Shown: positions 1-7,902 of the stretch, piece by piece
Layout: every line of letters begins with the position of its first letter
Numbering within the stretch: position 1 is the stretch's first letter
Assembly (NCBI GenBank): GCA_902789835.1
Contig: CADAPN010000005.1
Coordinates: forward strand, 1 to 51,968
Length of the DNA: 51,968 nucleotides
Source of the DNA: Oscillospiraceae bacterium
GTDB lineage: Bacteria > Bacillota_A > Clostridia > Oscillospirales > Oscillospiraceae
Reading direction: 5' to 3'
Position numbers and translations under genes: made by a program
Notes under the pieces: model-generated
Seen by the model: only the letters and a program-made list of their open reading frames with translations
Told to the model about the DNA's origin: nothing
Databases searched by the model: none

Positions 1-722
1 TTGTGCCAGACGTTCTGGACATCATCGTTGTCCTCGAACATGTCCAGCATCTTCTGCATGTTTTTGATGTCGTCTTCATTGGTGAGCTTGACGGTGCCGT
101 TCTGCGGAAGCATTTCAACCTGTGCGGAAAGGAGATGGTACCCCGCCTCGGTCAGTGCGTCGGCAACGGACGCAACATCGTCAACGCCGGTGTATACTGT
201 CATGACATCACCATCGGCTTCGAAATCCGCTGCACCGGCTTCCAGCGCATCCATCATCACAGTATCCTCATCCAGTTCCTCGTCCTCATTATCAATGACG
301 ATAACACCCTTTTTGTCGAAGGACCAGGAGACGCAGTTGGCCGGGCCCATGTTTCCGCCGTACTTGTCGAAGTAGTGCCGCATTTCGCCTGCGGTACGAT
401 TCCGGTTGTCGGTCATGGTCTCGACGATCACGGCAACACCAGAGGGACCGTATCCCTCATAGACGATCTTTTCGTAGTTCTCGCTGCTTCCGGAACCGAG
501 CGCCTTGTCGATGGTACGCTTAATGTTGTCGTTCGGCATGTTTGCGGCTTTTGCCTTTGCAATGACAGCAGCCAGGCGAGAGTTGGAGCGCGGATCACCG
601 CTGCCGCCTTCTTTTACCGCGACGATCATTTCACGGGCGATTTTGGTAAATGCCTGCGCACGCTTTGCATCTGCAGCACCTTTCGTTTTCTGAATGTTGT
701 GCCATTTTGAATGTCCTGACAT
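1..722 (-). CDS. yebC: YebC/PmpR family protein (3' end cut by window edge)
   Basis: The protein begins MSGHSKWHNIQKTKGAAD, the conserved opening of the YebC/PmpR/TACO1 family. It continues with the family's acidic middle region and conserved segments such as NMPNDNIKRTIDKA and YEGYGPSGVA. About 240 codons are visible, close to the usual 240-250, so only a few C-terminal residues lie outside the window. The ATG at 722 is preceded by AAAGGAG at good spacing. Family members are cytoplasmic and were long called transcriptional regulators; work in other bacteria and in mitochondria points to help with translation of difficult (proline-rich) stretches. The gene lies 23 bp behind rsgA and is probably the last visible cistron of the yloC-rsgA operon. 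A translation role suits this context better than a DNA-binding one, but that is inference. Confidence 0.93.
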   Translation of the reverse strand, partial: MSGHSKWHNIQKTKGAADAKRAQAFTKIAREMIVAVKEGGSGDPRSNSRLAAVIAKAKAANMPNDNIKRTIDKALGSGSSENYEKIVYEGYGPSGVAVIVETMTDNRNRTAGEMRHYFDKYGGNMGPANCVSWSFDKKGVIVIDNEDEELDEDTVMMDALEAGAADFEADGDVMTVYTGVDDVASVADALTEAGYHLLSAQVEMLPQNGTVKLTNEDDIKNMQKMLDMFEDNDDVQNVWH

Positions 723-745
723 TGTATGAATCTCCTTTCAGATGT

Positions 746-1618
746 TCATTTTTTTATTGTGCTGGGGCGTTCCTGCAACATACGCAGGTAGGATTGGTAT
801 CTTGAAACCGGAACCGTGCCTTCTTCGACTGCATTGCGGACCGCGCAGTCCGGTTCCGAACGGTGTACACAGTCTGGAAATCTGCATCCGTCTTTCGGAA
901 ATTCCGAGAAAGAAAGGGCGATCTCCGCAGGCTCCATGGCTGCGATTCTTCCGAATTCCAGTGCCGCAAAGCCCGGCGTATCCGCTATATATCCGGAATC
1001 GGGCAGTGGAAAGAGCTCGGTGAGCCGGGTAGTATGGCGGCCGCGGCCGTGCTTTTCACTGATGTCGGCGACTTCACGGTCGATCCCCGGAAGCAGCAGA
1101 TTCAGCAGGCTGGTCTTCCCCACTCCGGAGTTTCCGGTAAAAGCGGAGATTTTGCCCGAAAGCCGCTTTCGCAGTTCGTCGATTCCCTCTTCGGTCTGTG
1201 CGCTGACAGCCAGTACCGGGAAATCACAGTATTGATAGATGGTGCTCAAAAGCTCCGGGGGTTCCATGTCAATCTTGTTGATGCAAAGCAGGAACTCACA
1301 GTTCGCTTTTCTGGCTACCACACTCATCAGATCGATCAGATAAGGATCGGTTCTCGGCCGGGCCACGCTTGCCACATAGACGAGCTGCTGCAGATTGGCC
1401 ATATTGGGCCGGATAAAGACATTCTTCCTGGGTTCAATTCCGGTGAGAATCCCGAAGCCTTTATGGTGCTCATCTTCTTTCCAGCGGACGCGGTCTCCGG
1501 GAAGCGGTTCTGTTCCGTCCAGATGCAGGCGGCCGCGTGCGCGGCATGGCAGAATATATCCCGGCTCCGTTTCTACGTCGAAAAAGCCTCCATGGGCTCG
1601 AATCAGCAGTCCTGTCAT
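746..1618 (-). CDS. rsgA: Small ribosomal subunit biogenesis GTPase RsgA
   Basis: Circularly permuted GTPase that checks and matures the 30S subunit late in assembly. An N-terminal OB-fold region is followed by G4 NKID (residues 114-117), then G1 GNSGVGKTS (162-170) and G3 DTPG (213-216), the permuted G4-G1-G3 order typical of RsgA/YjeQ. A C-terminal zinc knuckle has Cys245, Cys250, His252 and Cys258. At 290 residues it is normal for Bacillota. The ATG has GAGGG about 7 nt upstream. It sits 31 bp after prkC, with a 12-codon reading frame bridging the two stop/start overlaps (see findings). In Bacillota rsgA commonly follows prpC-prkC, and RsgA is a known substrate of this kinase in other species; whether that holds here is inference. 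Confidence 0.97.
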   Translation of the reverse strand: MTGLLIRAHGGFFDVETEPGYILPCRARGRLHLDGTEPLPGDRVRWKEDEHHKGFGILTGIEPRKNVFIRPNMANLQQLVYVASVARPRTDPYLIDLMSVVARKANCEFLLCINKIDMEPPELLSTIYQYCDFPVLAVSAQTEEGIDELRKRLSGKISAFTGNSGVGKTSLLNLLLPGIDREVADISEKHGRGRHTTRLTELFPLPDSGYIADTPGFAALEFGRIAAMEPAEIALSFSEFPKDGCRFPDCVHRSEPDCAVRNAVEEGTVPVSRYQSYLRMLQERPSTIKK

Positions 1619-1649
1619 GGCAGGCCCTCAAGCTTTATGCCGTTTTTTC

Positions 1650-3335
1650 TCATGGAGTCACCACCGGGCCGTCTGAAACGGTGAGATAGATCATGCTGTG
1701 CTCCTCTTCCGTCGAGAATGCAGAAAGGCTTTGACCCACCACGGTTCCTGCCATCAGATCGGAGTGTTCGCGCTGGGACCAGCCGTAGCTGAAACCGTTG
1801 GACTCGATCTGTGATATGGCCGCCTCTTCGGAAAGGCCGATCAGGTTCGGTACGGTGAGCATACGCTTTTCTGTGCCGCAGCTGACGTAGACATAGATCA
1901 GCGACGTTGTGTTCACTTCCATACCCGCCGACGGCTCCGTCCGAATCACCCGGTCTCGGTCCACCGTCTCCGCGTAGGTGTTGACGACTTCGATATACAG
2001 CCCAACCTGACGCAGCATCGCCGTCGCCGTCCGGTAATCCAGATTGCTGACATCGGGGACGGTCGCCACGGTGTCGCCGGTTGCAACAGAAAGGTTTACT
2101 TCCACGCCGCCCGGCGTCATCATGATGCTTCTCCCCGGATTCGGCGACTGGGAAAGGATGGTCCCCGGCGCATGGTCGGTATCAACCAAATAAAGCACAT
2201 GGAAGGAAAATGTAGAGAGATAGTCCGGGTCCATGGACACGGCGTCATAATTCTGCCCCTGGAAGTCCGGAAGCGTAACCCGAATCGCAGGATTGAACAG
2301 ATCCCGTATCCAAAAATTCCACAGGAAGCACATTAGCCCCGCCGAGGCCAGCAGAAGAAGGAAGCTTCCGACCAGCCATGTGACCTTTCCCGCGTTCAAA
2401 CGCAGGAAAAACTGCTGTTTCCGGGTTGCCGCACGTTCTTCGGGGTCGCTCTCCTGCGTTTCAACCTGAATGTTGCCCTCCGGCGAGACACTTTCTCTGT
2501 CGTAGAGAAAGCGGTCAATGTCTTCAACAAGTTCATTTGCCGTCTGATAGCGGTTAGCCCGGTCGGCACACATGGCTTTCAGGGTGATCCGTTCGAGTTC
2601 CGGCGGGAGTGTCGGGTTCAGCGACAGCATGGACGGCGGATCGGCATTCATGTGCTTAATGGCAATCTCCTGAATGCTGTCACCGAGGTAGGGTTTCCGC
2701 CCGGTAAACATTTCGAACATCACAATGCCGAGAGAGTACAGATCGCTCCGCGGGTCGGGATACTCTCCTCTGGCCTGCTCGGGGGCGATATAATGGATCG
2801 AGCCGACCGCTTCTCCGTTTTGTTCGTAGAGTTCGTTTTCCAGCGCCGCAATGCCGAAGTCGGCTACCTTGATGGTTCCGTCCCGAAGCAGCATGATGTT
2901 ATGCGGTTTGATATCGCGGTGGATAATGCCGCGGCTGTGGGCATGTGCAAGCGCTCTGGCGATCTGACGAGCAAAATGCAGAGCTTCGTTCCAGGGCAGC
3001 TTGCCTTTCTTTTCCATATACTGCAGCAGCGTCACACCGTCAACCAGTTCCATGACGATGTATTCCAGCGCGTCACTGTGGCTGACGTCATAGACCGCCA
3101 CAATGTTGGGGTGCGACAGCATGGCCACCGCATGAGACTCGGCACAGAAGCGGCTTCGGACGGTCTCATCCGACGCGGCATCTTCACGCATGATCTTGAC
3201 CGCGACATCACGGTTCAGCCGGAGATCCGTTGCCCGGTAGACCCAGGCCATGCCGCCTTCTCCCACGAGGGAGATAATCTCATAGCGTCCGTCCAGCGTT
3301 TTGCCGAGCCAGTATTTTACATCTATCTTTTCCAT
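1650..3335 (-). CDS. prkC: PASTA-domain Ser/Thr protein kinase (PrkC/Stk1)
   Basis: Membrane-anchored Hanks-type kinase that senses muropeptides or lipid II through extracellular PASTA repeats. The kinase domain (about 15-275) shows the glycine loop GEGGMAWV (25-32), ATP-binding Lys47, catalytic HRDIKPHN (139-146), DFG (159-161) and an activation segment ending in APEQARG. One transmembrane helix spans about 319-343. Three PASTA repeats follow at roughly 354-427, 432-498 and 502-557. At 561 residues it is slightly shorter than four-PASTA homologues. The start overlaps the end of the phosphatase gene by 13 bp without its own clear Shine-Dalgarno, indicating translational coupling, so kinase and phosphatase are made together. 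Expected targets include translation GTPases and cell-wall enzymes. Confidence 0.97.
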   Translation of the reverse strand: MEKIDVKYWLGKTLDGRYEIISLVGEGGMAWVYRATDLRLNRDVAVKIMREDAASDETVRSRFCAESHAVAMLSHPNIVAVYDVSHSDALEYIVMELVDGVTLLQYMEKKGKLPWNEALHFARQIARALAHAHSRGIIHRDIKPHNIMLLRDGTIKVADFGIAALENELYEQNGEAVGSIHYIAPEQARGEYPDPRSDLYSLGIVMFEMFTGRKPYLGDSIQEIAIKHMNADPPSMLSLNPTLPPELERITLKAMCADRANRYQTANELVEDIDRFLYDRESVSPEGNIQVETQESDPEERAATRKQQFFLRLNAGKVTWLVGSFLLLLASAGLMCFLWNFWIRDLFNPAIRVTLPDFQGQNYDAVSMDPDYLSTFSFHVLYLVDTDHAPGTILSQSPNPGRSIMMTPGGVEVNLSVATGDTVATVPDVSNLDYRTATAMLRQVGLYIEVVNTYAETVDRDRVIRTEPSAGMEVNTTSLIYVYVSCGTEKRMLTVPNLIGLSEEAAISQIESNGFSYGWSQREHSDLMAGTVVGQSLSAFSTEEEHSMIYLTVSDGPVVTP

Positions 3336-4063
3336 ACGACGATTGTGACGTTATCCGGGGCGCCCCTGGATAAGGCAAGTTCCATCAAGTCCCGACAGGC
3401 CGCTTCTGAGCTGGCGGAATCACTCAAAACCGCCGTGATCTCATCCTCCGGGACCACATTGGTCAGCCCGTCAGAGCACAGCAGCAAGCAGTCTCCAGGC
3501 CCTAAGTTGACTTCAAATGTATCGGCTGTGACCTCGTGATCGGATCCAAGCGCCCGTGTAATCACGTTTTTCTGCGGATGATGCAGCGCCTGTTCTGGGG
3601 TGATAATCCCGGCTTCCAGCAGCTCTTCCACCAGCGAATGATCACGGGAAATCTGCCGCAGCACTCTCCGGTGCAGCTGGTAGGCGCGGCTGTCTCCGAC
3701 GTTGAGCACGTAGCCGGCTCCGTTCCGCCGGATTACGGCCGCAACCAGCGTGGTGCCCATCCCGCTGAGATAATCTCCGAACTGGGAATAAGCCCATGCC
3801 ACCCCATTTGCTTCTTCACATGCTTCCAGCATGAGACGCGGATAGTCGGACAGACGGGTCGGATAGGTGGAGAGATACCGATAAAGGTAGTTCACAAATG
3901 CTTTGGCAGAGAGCTGGCTGGCAAGACCGCCGGCGTTCGCGCCTCCCATGCCGTCACAGAGCGCAAGAATGGAACAGGAAGCCTTTTCACAGTCCTCAAT
4001 CAGAAAGCTGTCCTGGTTTTCCTGTCTGACTTTTCCCTTGTCTGTGAGCCCAAAGCAGTTCAC
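3323..4063 (-). CDS. prpC: PP2C-family Ser/Thr phosphatase (PrpC/Stp)
   Basis: Cytoplasmic metal-dependent PPM/PP2C phosphatase that reverses phosphorylation by the adjacent PASTA kinase. The core motifs are present: LCDGMGG near the N-terminus, GDSRAY, SRDHS, LCSDGLTN and a C-terminal GAPDNVT, supplying the acidic metal ligands. The reading frame opens with two GTG codons. The one at 4063 has AAGG 7 nt upstream, whereas the one at 4069 is too close to it, so 4063 is preferred (246 residues, a typical length). The gene follows rlmN after about 20 bp and overlaps prkC, as in most Bacillota. Confidence 0.95.
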   Translation of the reverse strand: MNCFGLTDKGKVRQENQDSFLIEDCEKASCSILALCDGMGGANAGGLASQLSAKAFVNYLYRYLSTYPTRLSDYPRLMLEACEEANGVAWAYSQFGDYLSGMGTTLVAAVIRRNGAGYVLNVGDSRAYQLHRRVLRQISRDHSLVEELLEAGIITPEQALHHPQKNVITRALGSDHEVTADTFEVNLGPGDCLLLCSDGLTNVVPEDEITAVLSDSASSEAACRDLMELALSRGAPDNVTIVVWKR

Positions 4064-4083
4064 TGTCACACCTTCTTACGTCT

Positions 4084-5103
4084 TTACGTTTTTTGGTATT
4101 TGCGGCGGAGTTGTCCGCAGGATGCGTCGATATCACTTCCGAGGCGCCGGCGAACGGTGACGGTCACTCCCGCATCCTCCAGCGTCTTCTGAAAAGCGCG
4201 GATTACCGAAGGTTCGGAAGGGAGAAGTCCGCGCTCCTCCACATAGTTCAGCGGGATCAGATTCACATGCGCTCCGACATGTTTGGCATGCACGGCCAGC
4301 TGAGCGGCCTGTTCCGGATGATCATTCGTATCCCGAATCATGGAGTACTCAAATGACACGCGCCGTCCTGTCAGATCTGCGTAACGACGGCAGGCTTCCA
4401 GCACCGTGTCAATCCCGCGATTCGACGGCATCAGCTTGGATCGGAGCACATCCTCCGGTGCGTGGAGGGACAGAGAGAGTGTAACCGGAAGCTTTTCCGC
4501 CGCCAGACGCTCAATGCCCTCCGGTAGGCCGCAGGTGGAAAGCGTAATATGTCTCAGACCAATGTTCCGGCCTTCCGGATGACTCACCAGATGCAGGAAC
4601 TGCAATACGTTGTCCAGATTGTCCATCGGTTCACCGATGCCCATCAGGACAATGTTGGAAACACGGTCTCCCGCTTCCTTTTCTGTGAACAGGACCTCAT
4701 CCAGCATCTCACCGGCGGTAAGATTACGAACCAGACCTCCGATTGTGGAAGCACAGAAGCAGCAGCCTTGACGGCAGCCGACCTGGCTGGAGATGCAGAC
4801 CGAGTTTCCGTAGTGATAGCGCATAAACACGGTTTCGACGGAATTGGAATCCTTCAAGCCCCAGAGATATTTCTCCGTGCCGTCTTCCTTTGACACCTGT
4901 TTACGCAGCAGCTTTGGTGCCGTGAGCGCAAAGTGTACCGGAAGCGTCTCCCTCAGAGATTTGGGAAGATTTGACATCTCCGAAAAATCACGGCAGCCTC
5001 TCGTGAGCCATTCAAAAATCTGTTTTGCCCGATAGCCCGGAAGCCCGAGTTCCTGAACGGAATTTCGGAGTTCATCGGGCGACAGAGACAGAATATCAAT
5101 CAT
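4084..5103 (-). CDS. rlmN: Dual-specificity 23S rRNA A2503 / tRNA A37 C2-methyltransferase RlmN
   Basis: Radical SAM methyltransferase that makes 2-methyladenosine at 23S rRNA A2503 (and tRNA A37), tuning the peptidyl-transferase exit region. The 4Fe-4S motif CRQGCCFC supplies Cys110, Cys114 and Cys117 (Cx3Cx2C). A conserved Cys near residue 329, in the GSDIDASCGQL segment, is the expected second catalytic cysteine. The SAM-site segment GIGEPMDN is present. The length of 339 residues is normal. The ATG overlaps the rsmB stop by 8 bp, so it is coupled to the other rRNA methyltransferase. Being RlmN rather than Cfr is inferred from its place in the housekeeping cluster. Confidence 0.97.
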   Translation of the reverse strand: MIDILSLSPDELRNSVQELGLPGYRAKQIFEWLTRGCRDFSEMSNLPKSLRETLPVHFALTAPKLLRKQVSKEDGTEKYLWGLKDSNSVETVFMRYHYGNSVCISSQVGCRQGCCFCASTIGGLVRNLTAGEMLDEVLFTEKEAGDRVSNIVLMGIGEPMDNLDNVLQFLHLVSHPEGRNIGLRHITLSTCGLPEGIERLAAEKLPVTLSLSLHAPEDVLRSKLMPSNRGIDTVLEACRRYADLTGRRVSFEYSMIRDTNDHPEQAAQLAVHAKHVGAHVNLIPLNYVEERGLLPSEPSVIRAFQKTLEDAGVTVTVRRRLGSDIDASCGQLRRKYQKT

Positions 5104-6427
5104 TCTTCTTCACCAGTCTGGCGGCAAAAAAGCCGTCGTTTCCGTTACGATGCGGCCATGAGCGAAGCATTCCGTTTTCACAGTCAAATCCGTCCAGTTT
5201 CGTACTTGTCAGCCGGAATACCGGCTTTCGCTCCAGGAAAGCGGCAAGCTGTTTTTCATTTTCGTCCTGAAGCACAGAACAGGTAGAGTACAGCAGCGTT
5301 CCGCCCGGTCTGACGTATTCCGCCAGATTATCCAAGATTCTTGACTGAAGTGAAAGCAGTTCCTCCACTTCCTGAAGGCTGCGCTTGCGGATTTCCGGAT
5401 GCCGGCGGATCACGCCGCTGCCGGAACAGGGTACATCCGCAATCACCGCATCAAAAGCTTCGTGGAAATCAGGGCAGTACTCCGTCGCGTCCAGCTGACG
5501 TGTCGGTATGTCCAGTTTCAGTCTCTGATAATTCTCTGAGCAGCGGGCCAGGCGCGAAGCATTCACATCACACGAAAGGACCTTCGCCCCCTCCAGTGCG
5601 GCGGCAATGCTCTTTCCGCCTGGGGCCGCGCACGCATCCAGCACACGCATGCCCGGCTTCAGTCCGATCATTTTCACGGATGCCCTGGCCGCATTATCCT
5701 GGACATAAAACAATCCCTCTTCGAAACCGGGCAGCGTATCGACTCTCCTGCTTGAAATCACGACCGACGGGAAGTCTTCACGTACACGCAGAGGAACAAT
5801 TCCCTTCTCCTTCAGCAAGCCGATGAACGTCTCGGGATTCGTACGCAGGGTATTCATCTGCAGGCAGAGATCCGGGAGATTCTGATTGCTTTCCAGAAAG
5901 TCTCTGACAAACACAGGGTCCTGTTCCCGGAGAAGCTTCTCCACAAGCCAGTCCGGATGACTGTAACGCAGCGCAAGATCCGCGCCTTCATCCGTACGCA
6001 GAAGAAGCGCTTTCTCCGTACTGATCTTTCGCAGCACCGCGTTGACCATCCCGGCTGCATATCGCTGCTTCGAAATACGGCAGCTTTGCACCGCATTGTT
6101 CACCGCTGCCGAATCGGGGATCCGATCGAGAAAAAGGATCTGATACGCTCCCAGCCGCAGCAGGTCCATCACATAGGGATGAGGCTGTGAAGAACTCAGA
6201 TAATGCATGATACAGGCATCAAGGAAACGCTCATTCTGGAGCACGCCGTAAAACAGGCGTTCTGCCAGCCTGGAATCGTCTTCCCGCTCGCACCGGACGA
6301 GCTCTTCGGTCCCCTGCCTGCGAAAAAGCTGCAGCGCACGCAGCGCCGCCAGACGAGCCGGAGAGATGTTCGGTGTGCCGGATGACGACGGTCCGGTCTT
6401 GTTTCCGGTTTTCTTCACGCTGCTCAC
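5096..6427 (-). CDS. rsmB: 16S rRNA m5C967 methyltransferase RsmB
   Basis: SAM-dependent RNA cytosine-C5 methyltransferase with an N-terminal NusB-like RNA-binding domain (about 25-150) and a C-terminal Rossmann methyltransferase domain. The SAM-binding stretch DACAAPGGKS, motif IV DVPCSGSG and motif VI YSTCSVL are all visible. The last two carry the helper and catalytic cysteines. I chose GTG at 6427, which overlaps the fmt stop as GTGA and gives 443 residues, a usual family length. The open frame continues to an ATG at 6526, but that would overlap fmt by 103 bp and add a low-complexity basic tail. It is part of the fmt-rsmB-rlmN run. Confidence 0.95.
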   Translation of the reverse strand: MSSVKKTGNKTGPSSSGTPNISPARLAALRALQLFRRQGTEELVRCEREDDSRLAERLFYGVLQNERFLDACIMHYLSSSQPHPYVMDLLRLGAYQILFLDRIPDSAAVNNAVQSCRISKQRYAAGMVNAVLRKISTEKALLLRTDEGADLALRYSHPDWLVEKLLREQDPVFVRDFLESNQNLPDLCLQMNTLRTNPETFIGLLKEKGIVPLRVREDFPSVVISSRRVDTLPGFEEGLFYVQDNAARASVKMIGLKPGMRVLDACAAPGGKSIAAALEGAKVLSCDVNASRLARCSENYQRLKLDIPTRQLDATEYCPDFHEAFDAVIADVPCSGSGVIRRHPEIRKRSLQEVEELLSLQSRILDNLAEYVRPGGTLLYSTCSVLQDENEKQLAAFLERKPVFRLTSTKLDGFDCENGMLRSWPHRNGNDGFFAARLVKKND

Positions 6428-7341
6428 AGGTTTAGGCGGTGTCCGCGCAGATAATCCGCCGCTGACATTCTTTTCTTTCCGGGAGCCTGAAGCTCGGTGA
6501 TTAGAAGTACTTCTCCGTCCTTGCATGCAACGCCGATTCCCGTACTGTCCGCTGAGACAATCGTTCCGGGAGCAGCATCTGTATGCTTTGCCGAATACTC
6601 CGCATGAAACACCTTAACCGTCTGTCCGCCCAGCTCCATCGTGGCAACGGGCCAGGGCTGAAGCCCGAAAATCCACTTCCGGATTTCCCGCGGGCTCCGG
6701 TTCCAGTCGATCGGGCTCATTTCCTTGTTCAGACGGGTGACATAGCTGGCCTCCTCGTGATTCTGCGGACGCCGAGGCGCCTGACCGCGTTCAATATCAG
6801 TCAGCGTGCGGGAAAGCAGTTCCGCCCCAAGGACCTTCAGACGGTCATAGAGTTCCCCGGAAGTCTCCGTCTCTCCGATCTCGGTCTCCGATTCATAAAT
6901 AAGATCACCGGCATCCATATCCGAAACAAGATGGAAGGTAGAAACGCCTGTTTTCGTATCACCGTTGAGAACGGCCCACTGAATCGGAGCGGCACCGCGA
7001 TACTTCGGAAGCAGTGAACCGTGCAGATTCACCGCGCCGTATTTCGCCGCATTCAGAACGTCATCCGGAAGGATCTTCCCGTATGCAACGACTGCGATGA
7101 TATCAGCCTTGAGAGCCTTCAGCTGCGCAATCACATCCGGGTCCCGGAAGGTGTTCGGCTGAAAAACGGGAATTCCGTTCGCTGCCGCACATTCTTTTAC
7201 CGGAGAAAAACTGGTCTGCATTCCCCGGCCGCGCGCCTTGTCCGGCTGGGTATAAACCGCGCAGATCTCAAACCCGTCCCGGATCAAGCGCTCAAGAGAG
7301 GTCTCCGCAAAATCAGGAGTGCCCATAAAGATCACTCTCAT
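6424..7341 (-). CDS. fmt: Methionyl-tRNA formyltransferase
   Basis: Transfers a formyl group from 10-formyl-THF to Met-tRNAi, producing the initiator tRNA. The N-terminal catalytic domain shows MGTPDFA and the active-site segment NLHGSLLPKYRGAAPIQ, and the C-terminal OB-like domain carries the tRNA contacts. The start is the ATG at 7341, beginning MRVIFMGTPDF, with GGAGG about 10 nt upstream; a longer frame up to 7410 would run into def and lacks family similarity. The product is 305 residues, about the family norm. It lies directly behind def, the deformylase that removes the formyl group, a nearly universal bacterial pairing. Confidence 0.97.
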   Translation of the reverse strand: MRVIFMGTPDFAETSLERLIRDGFEICAVYTQPDKARGRGMQTSFSPVKECAAANGIPVFQPNTFRDPDVIAQLKALKADIIAVVAYGKILPDDVLNAAKYGAVNLHGSLLPKYRGAAPIQWAVLNGDTKTGVSTFHLVSDMDAGDLIYESETEIGETETSGELYDRLKVLGAELLSRTLTDIERGQAPRRPQNHEEASYVTRLNKEMSPIDWNRSPREIRKWIFGLQPWPVATMELGGQTVKVFHAEYSAKHTDAAPGTIVSADSTGIGVACKDGEVLLITELQAPGKKRMSAADYLRGHRLNL

Positions 7342-7346
7342 ATCAG

Positions 7347-7859
7347 TCAGTCCTCCGCCGTCTCCTGCTGGCCGCCCTGCAGCTCTTCCTCTGTCAGCAT
7401 GCGTTCGCATTTTGAGGTAAAGACAATCCCGTTGAGGTGGTCGATCTCATGGGCAAAGCAGCGGGCTGTGAGTCCTTCCCCGGATACTTCGAAGTAGTTT
7501 CCGAAGCGGTCCTGTGCCCGAACCTTTACAAAGGCCGGTCTGGAGACAATCCCGTACTGTCCCGGAACACTGAGACAGCCTTCCGGCTCATGCTGCTCTC
7601 CGGTGGCTTCAATGATCTCCGGATTGATAAGCTCGATCAAGACCGGCTCTTCGTCTTCAGGGACATTGGTTTCCAGCACCAGCACGACCCGCCGCAGAAC
7701 ACCGACCTGCGGTGCGGCCAGTCCGACGCCGTCTGCCTGCATCAGGGTTTCGGTCATATCGTCCAGCAATTGATGCAGCCTGGGATTGAACTCCGTCACT
7801 ACCCGGCATTTTTTCCTGAGAGTCGGATCCTCTTCGGTCAGAATATTTCTGAGAGCCAT
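7347..7859 (-). CDS. def: Peptide deformylase
   Basis: Metalloprotease that removes the N-formyl group from nascent proteins at the ribosome exit. All three signature motifs are present: GVGLAAPQVG (motif 1), EGCLSVP (motif 2, metal-binding Cys) and HEIDHLNG (motif 3, two metal-binding His and the catalytic Glu). The length of 170 residues is typical. The ATG at 7859 has AAGGAG about 7 nt upstream. Downstream fmt starts 6 bp after the stop. The C-terminus is an acidic, Gln/Glu-rich tail (EEELQGGQQETAED). Confidence 0.98.
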   Translation of the reverse strand: MALRNILTEEDPTLRKKCRVVTEFNPRLHQLLDDMTETLMQADGVGLAAPQVGVLRRVVLVLETNVPEDEEPVLIELINPEIIEATGEQHEPEGCLSVPGQYGIVSRPAFVKVRAQDRFGNYFEVSGEGLTARCFAHEIDHLNGIVFTSKCERMLTEEELQGGQQETAED

Positions 7860-7902
7860 TCAAAAACTCCTTTAAACACGATTTCAATTGACGCCTGCAG
7901 AC

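Noticed and set aside
4063..4080. Separate small gene between rlmN and prpC
   Set aside because: The gap is only about 20 bp and contains the ribosome site of prpC.
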